A stretch of DNA of 64,000 nucleotides, taken from positions 62,001 through 126,000 of the forward strand of contig JAUHXK010000005.1 of NCBI GenBank assembly GCA_030427405.1. The letters are read 5' to 3'. Under the pieces are notes generated by a model. The model made no database searches, was not told the DNA's origin, and saw only the letters and a list, made by a program, of their open reading frames with translations. Position 1 is the first letter of the stretch. Each line of letters opens with the position of its first letter. Below are positions 18,866-26,272 of the stretch, piece after piece. The position numbers were made by a program, and so were the translations under genes. The stretch is from Alphaproteobacteria bacterium (GTDB lineage Bacteria; Pseudomonadota; Alphaproteobacteria; Rhodobacterales; Rhodobacteraceae).

Positions 18866-19561
18866 TCAGCTGTCCAACTGGCGCGAAAGGATGGTGGCGA
18901 ACTCGTCTGCAAACGCCTCGTAGCCGGAAACGATGCGATCGCTGTCGGCGCTCAGCTTGTTATAGAAGATCACCGCAGGGATCGCCGCCAACAGCCCAAG
19001 ACCCGTCGCCAGCAAAGCCTCGGCGATGCCCGGCGCCACGACGGCAAGGTTGGTATTTTGCTGTTCCGCAATCTCGATAAAGGCATTCATGATGCCCCAG
19101 ACTGTCCCGAACAGGCCGATAAACGGGGCCGTCGACCCGACGGTCGCCAGAATGGGCAGGCCTTTTTGCAGGGCCTCGGCCTCTTTCGCGATTGCCACAT
19201 CCATCGACCGGTCGATCCGCGCCGTCGCCCCGGCAATCAGCCCGCCATCCGTACGATGCGATCTGCGCCATTCGATCATGCCAGCCGCAAAAATTTTCTC
19301 GGAACTCCCGTCGGGCCGCGAACCTATTTCTTCGAACAACTCATCCAACGGGTTGCCGGACCAGAATGCCTCGTCGAAAACCTGCGCCTCGCGCCGGGCT
19401 GACCTGTAGGTAATCAGCTTTTGAATGATGATCGACCAAGACCAGAAGGATGCGATCACAAGGATCAGCATCACCACCTTGACGATAAAGGTTGCGCGGG
19501 CAAACAGCCCCCACATGGAGAAATCGATCTCCTGCGCCAGCGCCAGCGTTTCAGCTTCCAT
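18866..19561 (-). CDS. tolQ: Tol-Pal motor protein TolQ
   Basis: A 231-residue MotA/TolQ/ExbB family membrane protein. The first membrane helix is at about residues 25-45 (FIVKVVMLILVIASFWSWS). The last two helices contain the conserved LATVGSTAPFIGLFGTVWGIM and ALLATGLGLLAAIPAVIFYN signatures. TolQ forms the stator of the proton-driven Tol motor with TolR. It opens the tolQRAB-pal-ybgF block; ybgC lies 109 bases upstream on the same strand. Confidence 0.97.
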   Translation of the reverse strand: MEAETLALAQEIDFSMWGLFARATFIVKVVMLILVIASFWSWSIIIQKLITYRSARREAQVFDEAFWSGNPLDELFEEIGSRPDGSSEKIFAAGMIEWRRSHRTDGGLIAGATARIDRSMDVAIAKEAEALQKGLPILATVGSTAPFIGLFGTVWGIMNAFIEIAEQQNTNLAVVAPGIAEALLATGLGLLAAIPAVIFYNKLSADSDRIVSGYEAFADEFATILSRQLDS

Positions 19562-19670
19562 GAACCTGCTCTTTGTTTTGCCTGACGGCCGTTCGTTTGG
19601 CCTTGTTTTGCCAGACGCTACCGCAGATCGGCACGAATTGCCAACATAACCACCCCCGCTGATGGTTTTG

Positions 19671-20054
19671 TTACATCAATGCGCGAATCTCTGCCGGCAG
19701 CCGCATGGGGCGGCCATTGCTGCCCACACATACCGCCGTGACCGAGGCCCGAAAAATCGTGTCGCTTCCCCGCCGGATGACCTGCGCCATCGTCAACCTC
19801 ACGCCGGTTATTGCGACAAGCTCGGTTTCGACGACCAGTTCGTCATCGAATTTTGCCGAGGCCAGATACTCAGCCTCGACCCGGCGCACCACCCAGACGA
19901 CCCCGGCCTCGCGCATGGCATTCTGGTCATTGCCAAGGTTGCGCACCCAATCCGACCGGGCACGTTCAATATAGCGCAGGTAATTCGCATGATAGACGAC
20001 CCCGCCCATATCCGTGTCCTCGTAATAGACGCGGATCGGAAATTCATGCGTCAT
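19671..20054 (-). CDS. ybgC: Tol-Pal-associated acyl-CoA thioesterase YbgC
   Basis: A 127-residue hot-dog thioesterase. The motif YYEDTDMGGVVYHANYL has the catalytic aspartate at Asp15, matching Asp18 of E. coli YbgC. It hydrolyses acyl thioesters at the membrane and is usually the first gene of tol-pal operons, as here. Its ATG overlaps the stop of an unknown gene as ATGA (20051-20054), so the two are probably translated together. Confidence 0.94.
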   Translation of the reverse strand: MTHEFPIRVYYEDTDMGGVVYHANYLRYIERARSDWVRNLGNDQNAMREAGVVWVVRRVEAEYLASAKFDDELVVETELVAITGVRLTMAQVIRRGSDTIFRASVTAVCVGSNGRPMRLPAEIRALM

Positions 20055-20674
20055 GGCACCTGCTCCTGCCTGGCAAACAACCGCAAAGCATGTGCCGGAT
20101 CATTGGCCGCAGCAGGCAAAACCGGATCATACGCCACGCGGATCAACTCTGCTATGTCCGGCCTGAGGATGGTCGCACCGGCCGCAACCGCCAATGGCGA
20201 GGCGTCCCGAAAGGCCGTATCCGACCACAGCAGGATCGTTTGAACGACCTGGCTCAGCGCCAGGGTTTCCGCCGGAAGCCGGGACATGTCCTTGTCCATC
20301 TTCAGAAACACAAAGGCAGCCCGGATCGCACCATCCTCCTCGAACCGGAATACGCGGTACTGGTTGGCTTCAGCCGCTATCAGCCGCTCGACCAGCGGCC
20401 CCAGGTCGGGCACCAGCCGATCAAGGTCGGGCACCTGGGGCAATTCCCGCCAATCCCGGAAAAAGAACACCATGCAGTTTGCACCCAGTTCCGGGTCGGT
20501 TTCCGTCAGCTTGTGACCGGCTAGCGCCACAACCGCCTCGAACGCCCCTTTGACAATCGCCAGGGTTTCTTCTTCGACGCCGAAAACTATCGGCGCGATC
20601 GGCCGCCCCCAACGCGCAAACAGGAACTCTCCGCTTTCCCGGGTAAACAGCGCTTCTATCTCGTCGGGCGTCAC
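20051..20674 (-). CDS. Unknown conserved-looking protein coupled to ybgC
   Basis: A 207-residue soluble protein without signal peptide or membrane segments that I do not recognise. It is acidic, with the stretches GRPIAPIVFGVEEETLAIVKGAFEA, NCMVFFFRDWRELPQVPDLD and AAFVFLKMDKDMSRLPAETLALSQ. The start is GTG at 20674. Its stop overlaps the ybgC start by four bases, and ruvB ends the preceding block 65 bases upstream. Context points to the tol-pal region, but no function can be read from the sequence. Confidence 0.75.
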   Translation of the reverse strand: MTPDEIEALFTRESGEFLFARWGRPIAPIVFGVEEETLAIVKGAFEAVVALAGHKLTETDPELGANCMVFFFRDWRELPQVPDLDRLVPDLGPLVERLIAAEANQYRVFRFEEDGAIRAAFVFLKMDKDMSRLPAETLALSQVVQTILLWSDTAFRDASPLAVAAGATILRPDIAELIRVAYDPVLPAAANDPAHALRLFARQEQVP

Positions 20675-20738
20675 GCGCTATCCTTCATCTTTTTCACAAA
20701 TACTCTCGCCGAAGGCATAAAATTTCTGGCGCCCGGCT

Positions 20739-21758
20739 TCAACCGAACAGATCGTTTTGACCCTTGGGCGCAGCCATCCCAAGATGCGTCCAGGCCTTTT
20801 GCGCCAGCATCCGCCCCCGCGGCGTGCGCTGGATCAACCCTTGCTGCAACAGAAAAGGTTCGATGACCTCCTCCAGCGAGTCCCGGCTTTCCGACAGGGC
20901 TGCCGAAAGCGTCTCGATCCCAACGGGCCCGCCGGCATAGTTTTCGGCAATCAATTGCAGGTATCGGCGGTCAGCGCCGTCCAGCCCCAGGTTGTCTACC
21001 CCCAGACGGGTCAGCGCACCGTCGGCCAGTTCGCGGGTGATCCGCCCGTCACCCTCGACGATGGCAAAGTCAACGACCCTGCGCAGCAACCGCCCCGCAA
21101 TCCGCGGCGTTCCACGCGACCGCCGCGCAATCTCGCGCGCGCCATCGTCATCGGCGGGCGCGCCCAGCTTTCGGGCGTTGCGGGTTACAATCTCATGGAG
21201 TTCTTCCACCGTATAAAACTGCAAACGTGTCGGGATACCGAACCGGTCGCGCAGGGGCGTGGTCAACAGCCCCATGCGGGTGGTCGCACCAACCAGGGTA
21301 AAAGGCTGCAACTCGATCCGCACCGTCCGCGCGGCAGGGCCCTCGCCGATGACCAGATCCAGCTCGAAATCCTCCATCGCCGGATACAGCACCTCTTCTA
21401 CAGCCGGGTTCAACCGATGAATTTCGTCGATGAACAGCACATCCCGCGATTCAAGATTGGTCAGGATTGCCGCCAAATCCCCAGCCTTGGCCAGAACCGG
21501 CCCCGACGTCATGCGAAAATTCACCCCCAACTCGCGCGCCATGATTTGCGCCAGCGTGGTCTTTCCCAACCCCGGCGGGCCGTGAAACAAGGTGTGATCC
21601 ATCGCCTCGCCGCGCTGGCGGGCGGATTGGATAAAGACGCGCAGGTTGGCCCGCGCCTCGGCCTGCCCGATGAACTCGTCCAGACCTTGCGGACGCAAAG
21701 CGCGGTCATTGTCCTCGGGCAGCGGATCCGGGCGCAGGGTGGGGTCTGCATCTACCAT
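20739..21758 (-). CDS. ruvB: Holliday junction branch migration ATPase RuvB
   Basis: A 339-residue AAA+ motor that drives Holliday junction branch migration with RuvA. It has Walker A GPPGLGKT (residues 60-67), Walker B FIDEIH, the sensor stretch [19 protein letters not shown] and the C-terminal winged-helix end with [14 protein letters not shown]. It starts 4 bases after ruvA ends, and is the last of ruvC-ruvA-ruvB. Confidence 0.98.
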   Translation of the reverse strand: MVDADPTLRPDPLPEDNDRALRPQGLDEFIGQAEARANLRVFIQSARQRGEAMDHTLFHGPPGLGKTTLAQIMARELGVNFRMTSGPVLAKAGDLAAILTNLESRDVLFIDEIHRLNPAVEEVLYPAMEDFELDLVIGEGPAARTVRIELQPFTLVGATTRMGLLTTPLRDRFGIPTRLQFYTVEELHEIVTRNARKLGAPADDDGAREIARRSRGTPRIAGRLLRRVVDFAIVEGDGRITRELADGALTRLGVDNLGLDGADRRYLQLIAENYAGGPVGIETLSAALSESRDSLEEVIEPFLLQQGLIQRTPRGRMLAQKAWTHLGMAAPKGQNDLFG

Positions 21759-21762
21759 TCAT

Positions 21763-22440
21763 TCACCCTTTCGGCGCAAGCAGCTTCAACGCCGCGCGGA
21801 TCAGGTCCGCCTCGCCCGCATCCGGGGTCTGCGCCGCCGCTTCGGCCACGGCCGAGGCCGCCTCGGACGGGCCATAGCCCAGATTGGACAGCGCCGACAA
21901 CGCCCCGGCCGATGCCGCAGCGCCACCCGGCGCCGCCGTCACCGTCCGCTTTGGCACGGCGACCGGGCCAGGTGTCTCGACGACATCTGCGGCGGGCCCC
22001 TCCATCGCTTCGGTCACGGTTCCGCCCATGGCCATCACCCCCGGCGCCTTGTCCTTGAGATCCAGCACGATCCGCTGCGCCGTCTTGGGCCCAACGCCTT
22101 TGGCAGCCTTGACGGCACCCCAGTCGCCCAGCGCAATCGCCCGGCTGACCCCGTCCGGGCCCAAAGCGCTGAGAATGGCCAAAGACACCTTGGCACCAAC
22201 GCCCTGCACCGAGCACAGCAAGCGATGCCATTCCTTCTCGATCAGGGACAGGAACCCGAACAACTGCATCAGGTCCTCGCGCACCACCATGTCGGTATAG
22301 ATCGAGACCGCTTCGCCCACTCCGGGCAGGGCCGCCATGGTGCGGTCGGAACAATAAACGATATATCCGACCCCACGCACGTCGATCAGCACATGATCCG
22401 CCGCCCGGTAATCCAGCCGCCCCGTCAGTTTTCCGATCAT
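21763..22440 (-). CDS. ruvA: Holliday junction DNA-binding protein RuvA
   Basis: A 225-residue tetrameric junction-binding protein. The N-terminal domain begins [20 protein letters not shown]. The helix-hairpin-helix elements are in [21 protein letters not shown] and [17 protein letters not shown], and domain III lies at the C-terminus after a Gly/Pro/Ala linker. The ATG at 22440 overlaps the ruvC stop as ATGA; the longer frame upstream lies inside ruvC. Confidence 0.97.
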   Translation of the reverse strand: MIGKLTGRLDYRAADHVLIDVRGVGYIVYCSDRTMAALPGVGEAVSIYTDMVVREDLMQLFGFLSLIEKEWHRLLCSVQGVGAKVSLAILSALGPDGVSRAIALGDWGAVKAAKGVGPKTAQRIVLDLKDKAPGVMAMGGTVTEAMEGPAADVVETPGPVAVPKRTVTAAPGGAAASAGALSALSNLGYGPSEAASAVAEAAAQTPDAGEADLIRAALKLLAPKG

Positions 22441-22934
22441 GCCCGCACCTCTTTCGTCCGCGCCCGAGGCGCGGCACCGTAATACGAATGGCAGATGGCA
22501 ATCGCCAGCGCATCTGCCGCGTCCGCGCCCTTGGGCTGACATCCCGGCAGTTGCAGCTTGACCATGTGCAGCACCTGTTCTTTTTCGGCATGGCCAACGC
22601 CCACAACCGTTTTCTTGACCCTGTTAGGGGCATATTCGCCCACCGGCAGCCCGGCCTGCGCCAGCGTCAGCAACGCCACGCCGCGCGCCTGGCCCAGCTT
22701 CAGCGTGCCAGCCCCGTCTTTGTTGACAAATGTTTGTTCGATTGCCGCCTGGTCCGGCCTGTGTTCGGCGATGACTTCGACAATCTGGTTGTGCAGCGAC
22801 AACAACCGCTCGCCCAGATCATCCCCGTCTGATTTGCACAAACCGTTGGCCACGTGGCTCAGGCGGCTGCCATGCGATTCGATGACGCCCCATCCCAGGG
22901 TCCTGAGCCCCGGATCAATGCCCAGAATTCGCAT
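22437..22934 (-). CDS. ruvC: Holliday junction resolvase RuvC
   Basis: RuvC cuts Holliday junctions symmetrically. From the ATG at 22934 the 165-residue protein begins [16 protein letters not shown], with the first catalytic aspartate at Asp7. The acidic residue in [11 protein letters not shown] and the C-terminal [12 protein letters not shown] pair complete the active site. AAGG lies before this ATG. Another ATG nine codons upstream (22961) is possible but adds residues atypical for the family. It is the first gene of ruvCAB. Confidence 0.96.
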   Translation of the reverse strand: MRILGIDPGLRTLGWGVIESHGSRLSHVANGLCKSDGDDLGERLLSLHNQIVEVIAEHRPDQAAIEQTFVNKDGAGTLKLGQARGVALLTLAQAGLPVGEYAPNRVKKTVVGVGHAEKEQVLHMVKLQLPGCQPKGADAADALAIAICHSYYGAAPRARTKEVRA

Positions 22935-23268
22935 GCTTTGCCTTGGTCTGCTCGGGTTCATGTGATCTTTTCACTTCGATTAGCACGAAGCATGAACATT
23001 TTCCAAGCGAATTGACCTACAACCCAAAAACGACAGACCTGTCCCATAGGCGACAGAATGGTCAAACAGCGACCCGGAATGGCCTGAAAACGACCCCCGG
23101 TTAACCCGATTTTTATCAATTTTTTAAGGGTTTTACGTGATTTCTCAGCAATGCATTTTTTGCATGGGACACATGCAAAAAATGCGCTTGTGGGCGCATA
23201 TCCGGCCCACTAGATGGCCGAATTGACTCGACTACAAAAACGTCACTCGAACCAGAAGGAAACAGGAT
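22935..23268. other. Gene-free stretch between ruvC and the DUF1127 gene
   Basis: A divergent intergenic region of about 330 bases with no credible coding frame. It should hold the ruvC promoter on the minus strand and the DUF1127 promoter on the plus strand. It contains several short CGAC-type motifs near 23030-23095, an AT-rich run at 23100-23160, and a perfect 14-bp inverted repeat described separately. No RNA gene is recognisable. Confidence 0.6.
23153..23185. promoter_or_regulatory. Perfect 14-bp inverted repeat upstream of the DUF1127 gene
   Basis: GCATTTTTTGCATG (23153-23166) is repeated in reverse complement at 23172-23185 after a 5-base spacer. Each arm is nearly palindromic itself (TGCA and GCAT on either side of the T or A run). 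It lies 83 bases before the DUF1127 start. It could be a dimer or tetramer operator, or a hairpin in the 5' leader. There is no T-run after it, so it is not a standard terminator. Confidence 0.55.
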
Positions 23269-23481
23269 ATGGCTGTACTGGACACCACCCGCACCACCAC
23301 CGGATCGTTCGGCCTTGCCGGCCGTATCGGCGCAACTTTTGTCGCAATGGTAAACGCCGTTGTCGAATGGAACGACGCCCGCGTTACACGCAACGTGCTG
23401 AGCAGCCTGACCGACCGCGAGTTGGAAGATATCGGGCTTTGCCGTGGCGACATCGAAACCGTCGCCGATTTCGGACGCTGA
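23269..23481 (+). CDS. DUF1127 small protein
   Basis: A 70-residue protein whose C-terminal half carries the DUF1127 pattern (LSSLTDRELEDIGLCRGDIE, residues 44-63). AAGGAAACAGGAT before the ATG is a good ribosome binding site. Small alphaproteobacterial DUF1127 proteins are often abundant and stress- or phosphate-responsive, and some bind RNA; the role of this one is unknown. It is monocistronic, with a dyad upstream and a bidirectional terminator downstream. Confidence 0.85.
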   Translation: MAVLDTTRTTTGSFGLAGRIGATFVAMVNAVVEWNDARVTRNVLSSLTDRELEDIGLCRGDIETVADFGR

Positions 23482-23521
23482 ACCTGACGCCGATCACATG
23501 TCCGAGCGGGAACTGCCGGGC

Positions 23522-23561
23522 AAAAAAACACCGCGGGCTTCATGGCACGCGGTGTTTTTTT
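23522..23561. terminator. Bidirectional terminator between convergent genes
   Basis: A 14-bp perfect inverted repeat (23522-23535 with 23548-23561) around a 12-base loop. The left end is an A-run and the right end a T-run, so it can terminate transcripts from both the DUF1127 gene and the convergent small membrane protein gene. Confidence 0.88.
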
Positions 23562-23572
23562 CGGTCCAGACC

Positions 23573-23917
23573 TCAGTAGAGGACTTTGTTCAACTGGACT
23601 GAGAGAATTTCTGTCACGGGATCAATCTGCATGATCCAGGCGCCCGCCTGCTCAACCGACGTTCCGCGGTTCAGGCTGTCGATCCTGTATTGATAGCCCG
23701 ATGGCCCGAGGCTGGACAACAGGAAGGCCTTGAAGGCGAAAAACCCGAGCAGGCACAGCAAAAGAACCTTGGCAGGAACGGCGGACCGCATGCGTTGCGG
23801 TTTCATGACAACAAGACCATCCTTGCGCATCGTCGCGCGATAGCCGCGTGTCATCTTCCTGTGCTTTTTGTTCAGGCGATGGACGCGCTGATCAAATTCC
23901 AGTTGTTTCCCAGTCAT
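23573..23917 (-). CDS. Small single-span membrane protein, unknown function
   Basis: A 114-residue protein with a very basic N-terminal third (KKHRKMTRGYRATMRKDG) and one membrane helix at about residues 50-66 (VLLLCLLGFFAFKAFLL). A short C-terminal region follows, probably periplasmic, ending in VTEILSVQLNKVLY. GGAGG lies before the ATG. It stands alone, convergent with the DUF1127 gene. I do not recognise the family. Confidence 0.7.
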   Translation of the reverse strand: MTGKQLEFDQRVHRLNKKHRKMTRGYRATMRKDGLVVMKPQRMRSAVPAKVLLLCLLGFFAFKAFLLSSLGPSGYQYRIDSLNRGTSVEQAGAWIMQIDPVTEILSVQLNKVLY

Positions 23918-24016
23918 GGCAGCCTCCGAAAACCGCCCCCTCTAGCGAATTAGAGGACGGTACGCACAGAATGCGTCAAAACCGAGGCAAAAATCCACGA
24001 AACTCCTGCAAATGGC

Positions 24017-24895
24017 CTAATTTGCGCCCTGTTTCGTTAAGATTAGCGTCGTCCACTCACCAATCTGGGCTTTCTGGGTCAGATTGAACCCGTTTTGCAA
24101 ATAAACGGCCACGACATCATCGGCCTGTTCATTGAGGATTCCCGATAGGATCGCATGTCCTCCGGGCCTGAGATTCTCTGACAGGTCAGGCGACAAAGCC
24201 ACCAGCGGCCCCTTGAGGATATTGGCAAAAATCAGGTCATAGGGCGCTGCGGATTGCAGGTCGGGATGGTCGAAACCCGCAGCCTCGACACAACGGACAG
24301 CACCGGACATGCCGTTTGCCTTCAGGTTGGCCTCGGCCACGTCGACGGCGACCTGGTCGATATCGCTGGCCAGAATTGTTCCGTCCCAGACGCGCGCGGC
24401 AGCCATTGCCAGCACGGCGGTTCCGCAGCCGATATCGGCCACGCTGTTCGCAGTGAACCCCTGATCCAGAAGGTGGTCCAGCGCCTTCAGACACCCCAGC
24501 GTGGTGCCGTGATGACCGGTGCCAAAGGCCATTGCAGCCTCGATCAGCAGCGGGATACGCCCGTCGGGCAGTTTATCCGCGTCGTGGCTGCCATAGACAA
24601 AGAACCGCCCGGCCTCGACGGGGGCGAGTTCACGGCGCACATGGGCGACCCAATCCGTTTCAGGCAGTTCCGAGACCACAAAGGGTTTGGCTTCGAATGC
24701 CGCGGCCAGAACGGCCAGCGCCGTTTCGTCCGGGGTTTCCGTGAAATATCCGCCGACCTCCCACAGGCCCGATCCGTCCTCGACCTCGAAGACGCCGATG
24801 CCGGTGGGCTCGGGGGCCAGACGTTCCATCGCCTCGCCCAGGCCTTCGGCTGCGGCCTTGCCGGTCAGGGTGGTAAGGGCAGTAAATGTGGGCAT
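24017..24895 (-). CDS. prmA: Ribosomal protein L11 methyltransferase
   Basis: PrmA methylates lysines and the N-terminus of ribosomal protein L11 with S-adenosylmethionine. The 292-residue protein has the substrate-site motif GTGHHGTT (residues 125-132), the SAM motif DIGCG (154-158) and the late motif DLIFANILKGPLV. AGGAGGT precedes the ATG. It is followed by a short gap and lies head-to-tail with the MFS gene on the same strand. Confidence 0.95.
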   Translation of the reverse strand: MPTFTALTTLTGKAAAEGLGEAMERLAPEPTGIGVFEVEDGSGLWEVGGYFTETPDETALAVLAAAFEAKPFVVSELPETDWVAHVRRELAPVEAGRFFVYGSHDADKLPDGRIPLLIEAAMAFGTGHHGTTLGCLKALDHLLDQGFTANSVADIGCGTAVLAMAAARVWDGTILASDIDQVAVDVAEANLKANGMSGAVRCVEAAGFDHPDLQSAAPYDLIFANILKGPLVALSPDLSENLRPGGHAILSGILNEQADDVVAVYLQNGFNLTQKAQIGEWTTLILTKQGAN

Positions 24896-24961
24896 CGGGA
24901 CCTCCTGTACAGGTTGACACTGCGCCTAGGGCGGACGGGCACCGAGGTCAAGCGCTGGTGT

Positions 24962-26194
24962 CTATTCCGCAGGTGCCGGAGCGTATTTTGAAAAGATGGT
25001 CTCGTTGCCGGGTTCTGGGTGCCGCGGGATCAGCAAGGACAGCGCCAGCGACACGATTGCCATGCAGGCGGCCAGTGCAAATACCGCACCGGGCGAAACG
25101 ACCCAGAGCAGCCCCAGAAGCGCGGGCAGGAACACCGCCGCGATATGGTTGATGGTAAAGGCCACCGCCGCCGTCGGGGCAATATCCGCCGGGTCGGCGA
25201 TCTTTTGAAAGTATGTTTTCAACGCCAGGGCCAGCGCAAAAAGAACATGGTCGATCACATAAAGGGTCGCCGCCAGAAGGACGCCCCATCCAAACCAATA
25301 GATGCCGCCATAGGCCGCGAATACGATGGCCAGCCCGGTATATTCGAAGATCAGTGTGCGGCGCTCGCCGAACCTTGCAACGGCCTTGCCCAGCATCGGG
25401 GCGGCCGCCATGTTGATCACCAGGTTGATCAGGTACAGGCTGGTAAGTTCGTGCACTTCGAACCCGAATTTTTCGACCATCATGAAGCCTGCGAAAACAA
25501 CGAAAATCTGTCGCCGCGCCCCGGCCATGAATTGCAGCGCGTAATACAGCCAGTAACGGCGGCGCAGGATCAGTTTCTTGGTCTGCGGCGTCGGCGCATC
25601 GAATTGCGGATAGGCAATCAGGCACAACAATGCCAGTACAGCGGTCGTTCCGCCTGCGGCCATGAACACAAGGTCATAGGACAGGTCGAACCGTTCCCAG
25701 GTCAAGACAATCAACCCATAAACCACCAGTGTCGAGGCCGACCCCATGGCCACCAGCCAGCCCAGCACCTGCGGCGCGCGATCCTTGGGCAGCCATTGCA
25801 ATTGCAGCGACTGGTTTACCGTCTCGTAGTAGTGGAACCCGATCGAACTGAACAACGTCACAAAAAGCAGCCCGCCAAGGCTGGGGAACCACGCGGTCAC
25901 TGCCGTTGCCACACCCAGCATCATCAACGAGATCATCGCCAGAACCTGCTCGCGGACAAAAATGATCACCGCGATCACGCCAACGGCCAGAAAGCCCGGA
26001 ATTTCCCGCACGGTGTGCAGCAGGCCGATATCAGCGCCATCGAAACTCGCCACCTCGATGACAAAGTTGTTCAGCAGCGCACTCCACGCGTTGAACGCGA
26101 TGGGCATGGTCAGCGCCATCACGAACAAGAGCGTTACGGGGCGGCGCCAGAACGGGAGGGACCGCGCCTCGGACAGGGGCATGGGTTTCAACAT
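24962..26194 (-). CDS. MFS transporter, substrate unknown
   Basis: A 410-residue integral membrane protein with about twelve hydrophobic segments in two halves and a charged loop in the middle (about residues 205-225). It resembles Major Facilitator transporters, with typical loop pattern LGKAVARFGERRTLIFEYTG in the second half. No substrate-specific motif is recognisable. Neighbours (prmA downstream, priA upstream) give no clue. The first residues LKPMPLSEARSLPFWRRP form a cytoplasmic start. Confidence 0.85.
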   Translation of the reverse strand: MLKPMPLSEARSLPFWRRPVTLLFVMALTMPIAFNAWSALLNNFVIEVASFDGADIGLLHTVREIPGFLAVGVIAVIIFVREQVLAMISLMMLGVATAVTAWFPSLGGLLFVTLFSSIGFHYYETVNQSLQLQWLPKDRAPQVLGWLVAMGSASTLVVYGLIVLTWERFDLSYDLVFMAAGGTTAVLALLCLIAYPQFDAPTPQTKKLILRRRYWLYYALQFMAGARRQIFVVFAGFMMVEKFGFEVHELTSLYLINLVINMAAAPMLGKAVARFGERRTLIFEYTGLAIVFAAYGGIYWFGWGVLLAATLYVIDHVLFALALALKTYFQKIADPADIAPTAAVAFTINHIAAVFLPALLGLLWVVSPGAVFALAACMAIVSLALSLLIPRHPEPGNETIFSKYAPAPAE

Positions 26195-26272
26195 GAGACC
26201 CCTCTACGCCCATTTGAGCGGCTTGGCGAGAGGCAAGAGCGCAATGCACAGTCGCTCTGCATTGGTGCAGGG

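Noticed and set aside
17671..19080. Long open frame of 469 codons on the plus strand
   Set aside because: Antisense to tolA and tolR; its Gly/Phe/Arg-rich start mirrors the Pro/Glu-rich tolA linker.
20757..22058. Long open frame of 433 codons on the plus strand
   Set aside because: Antisense to ruvB and ruvA.
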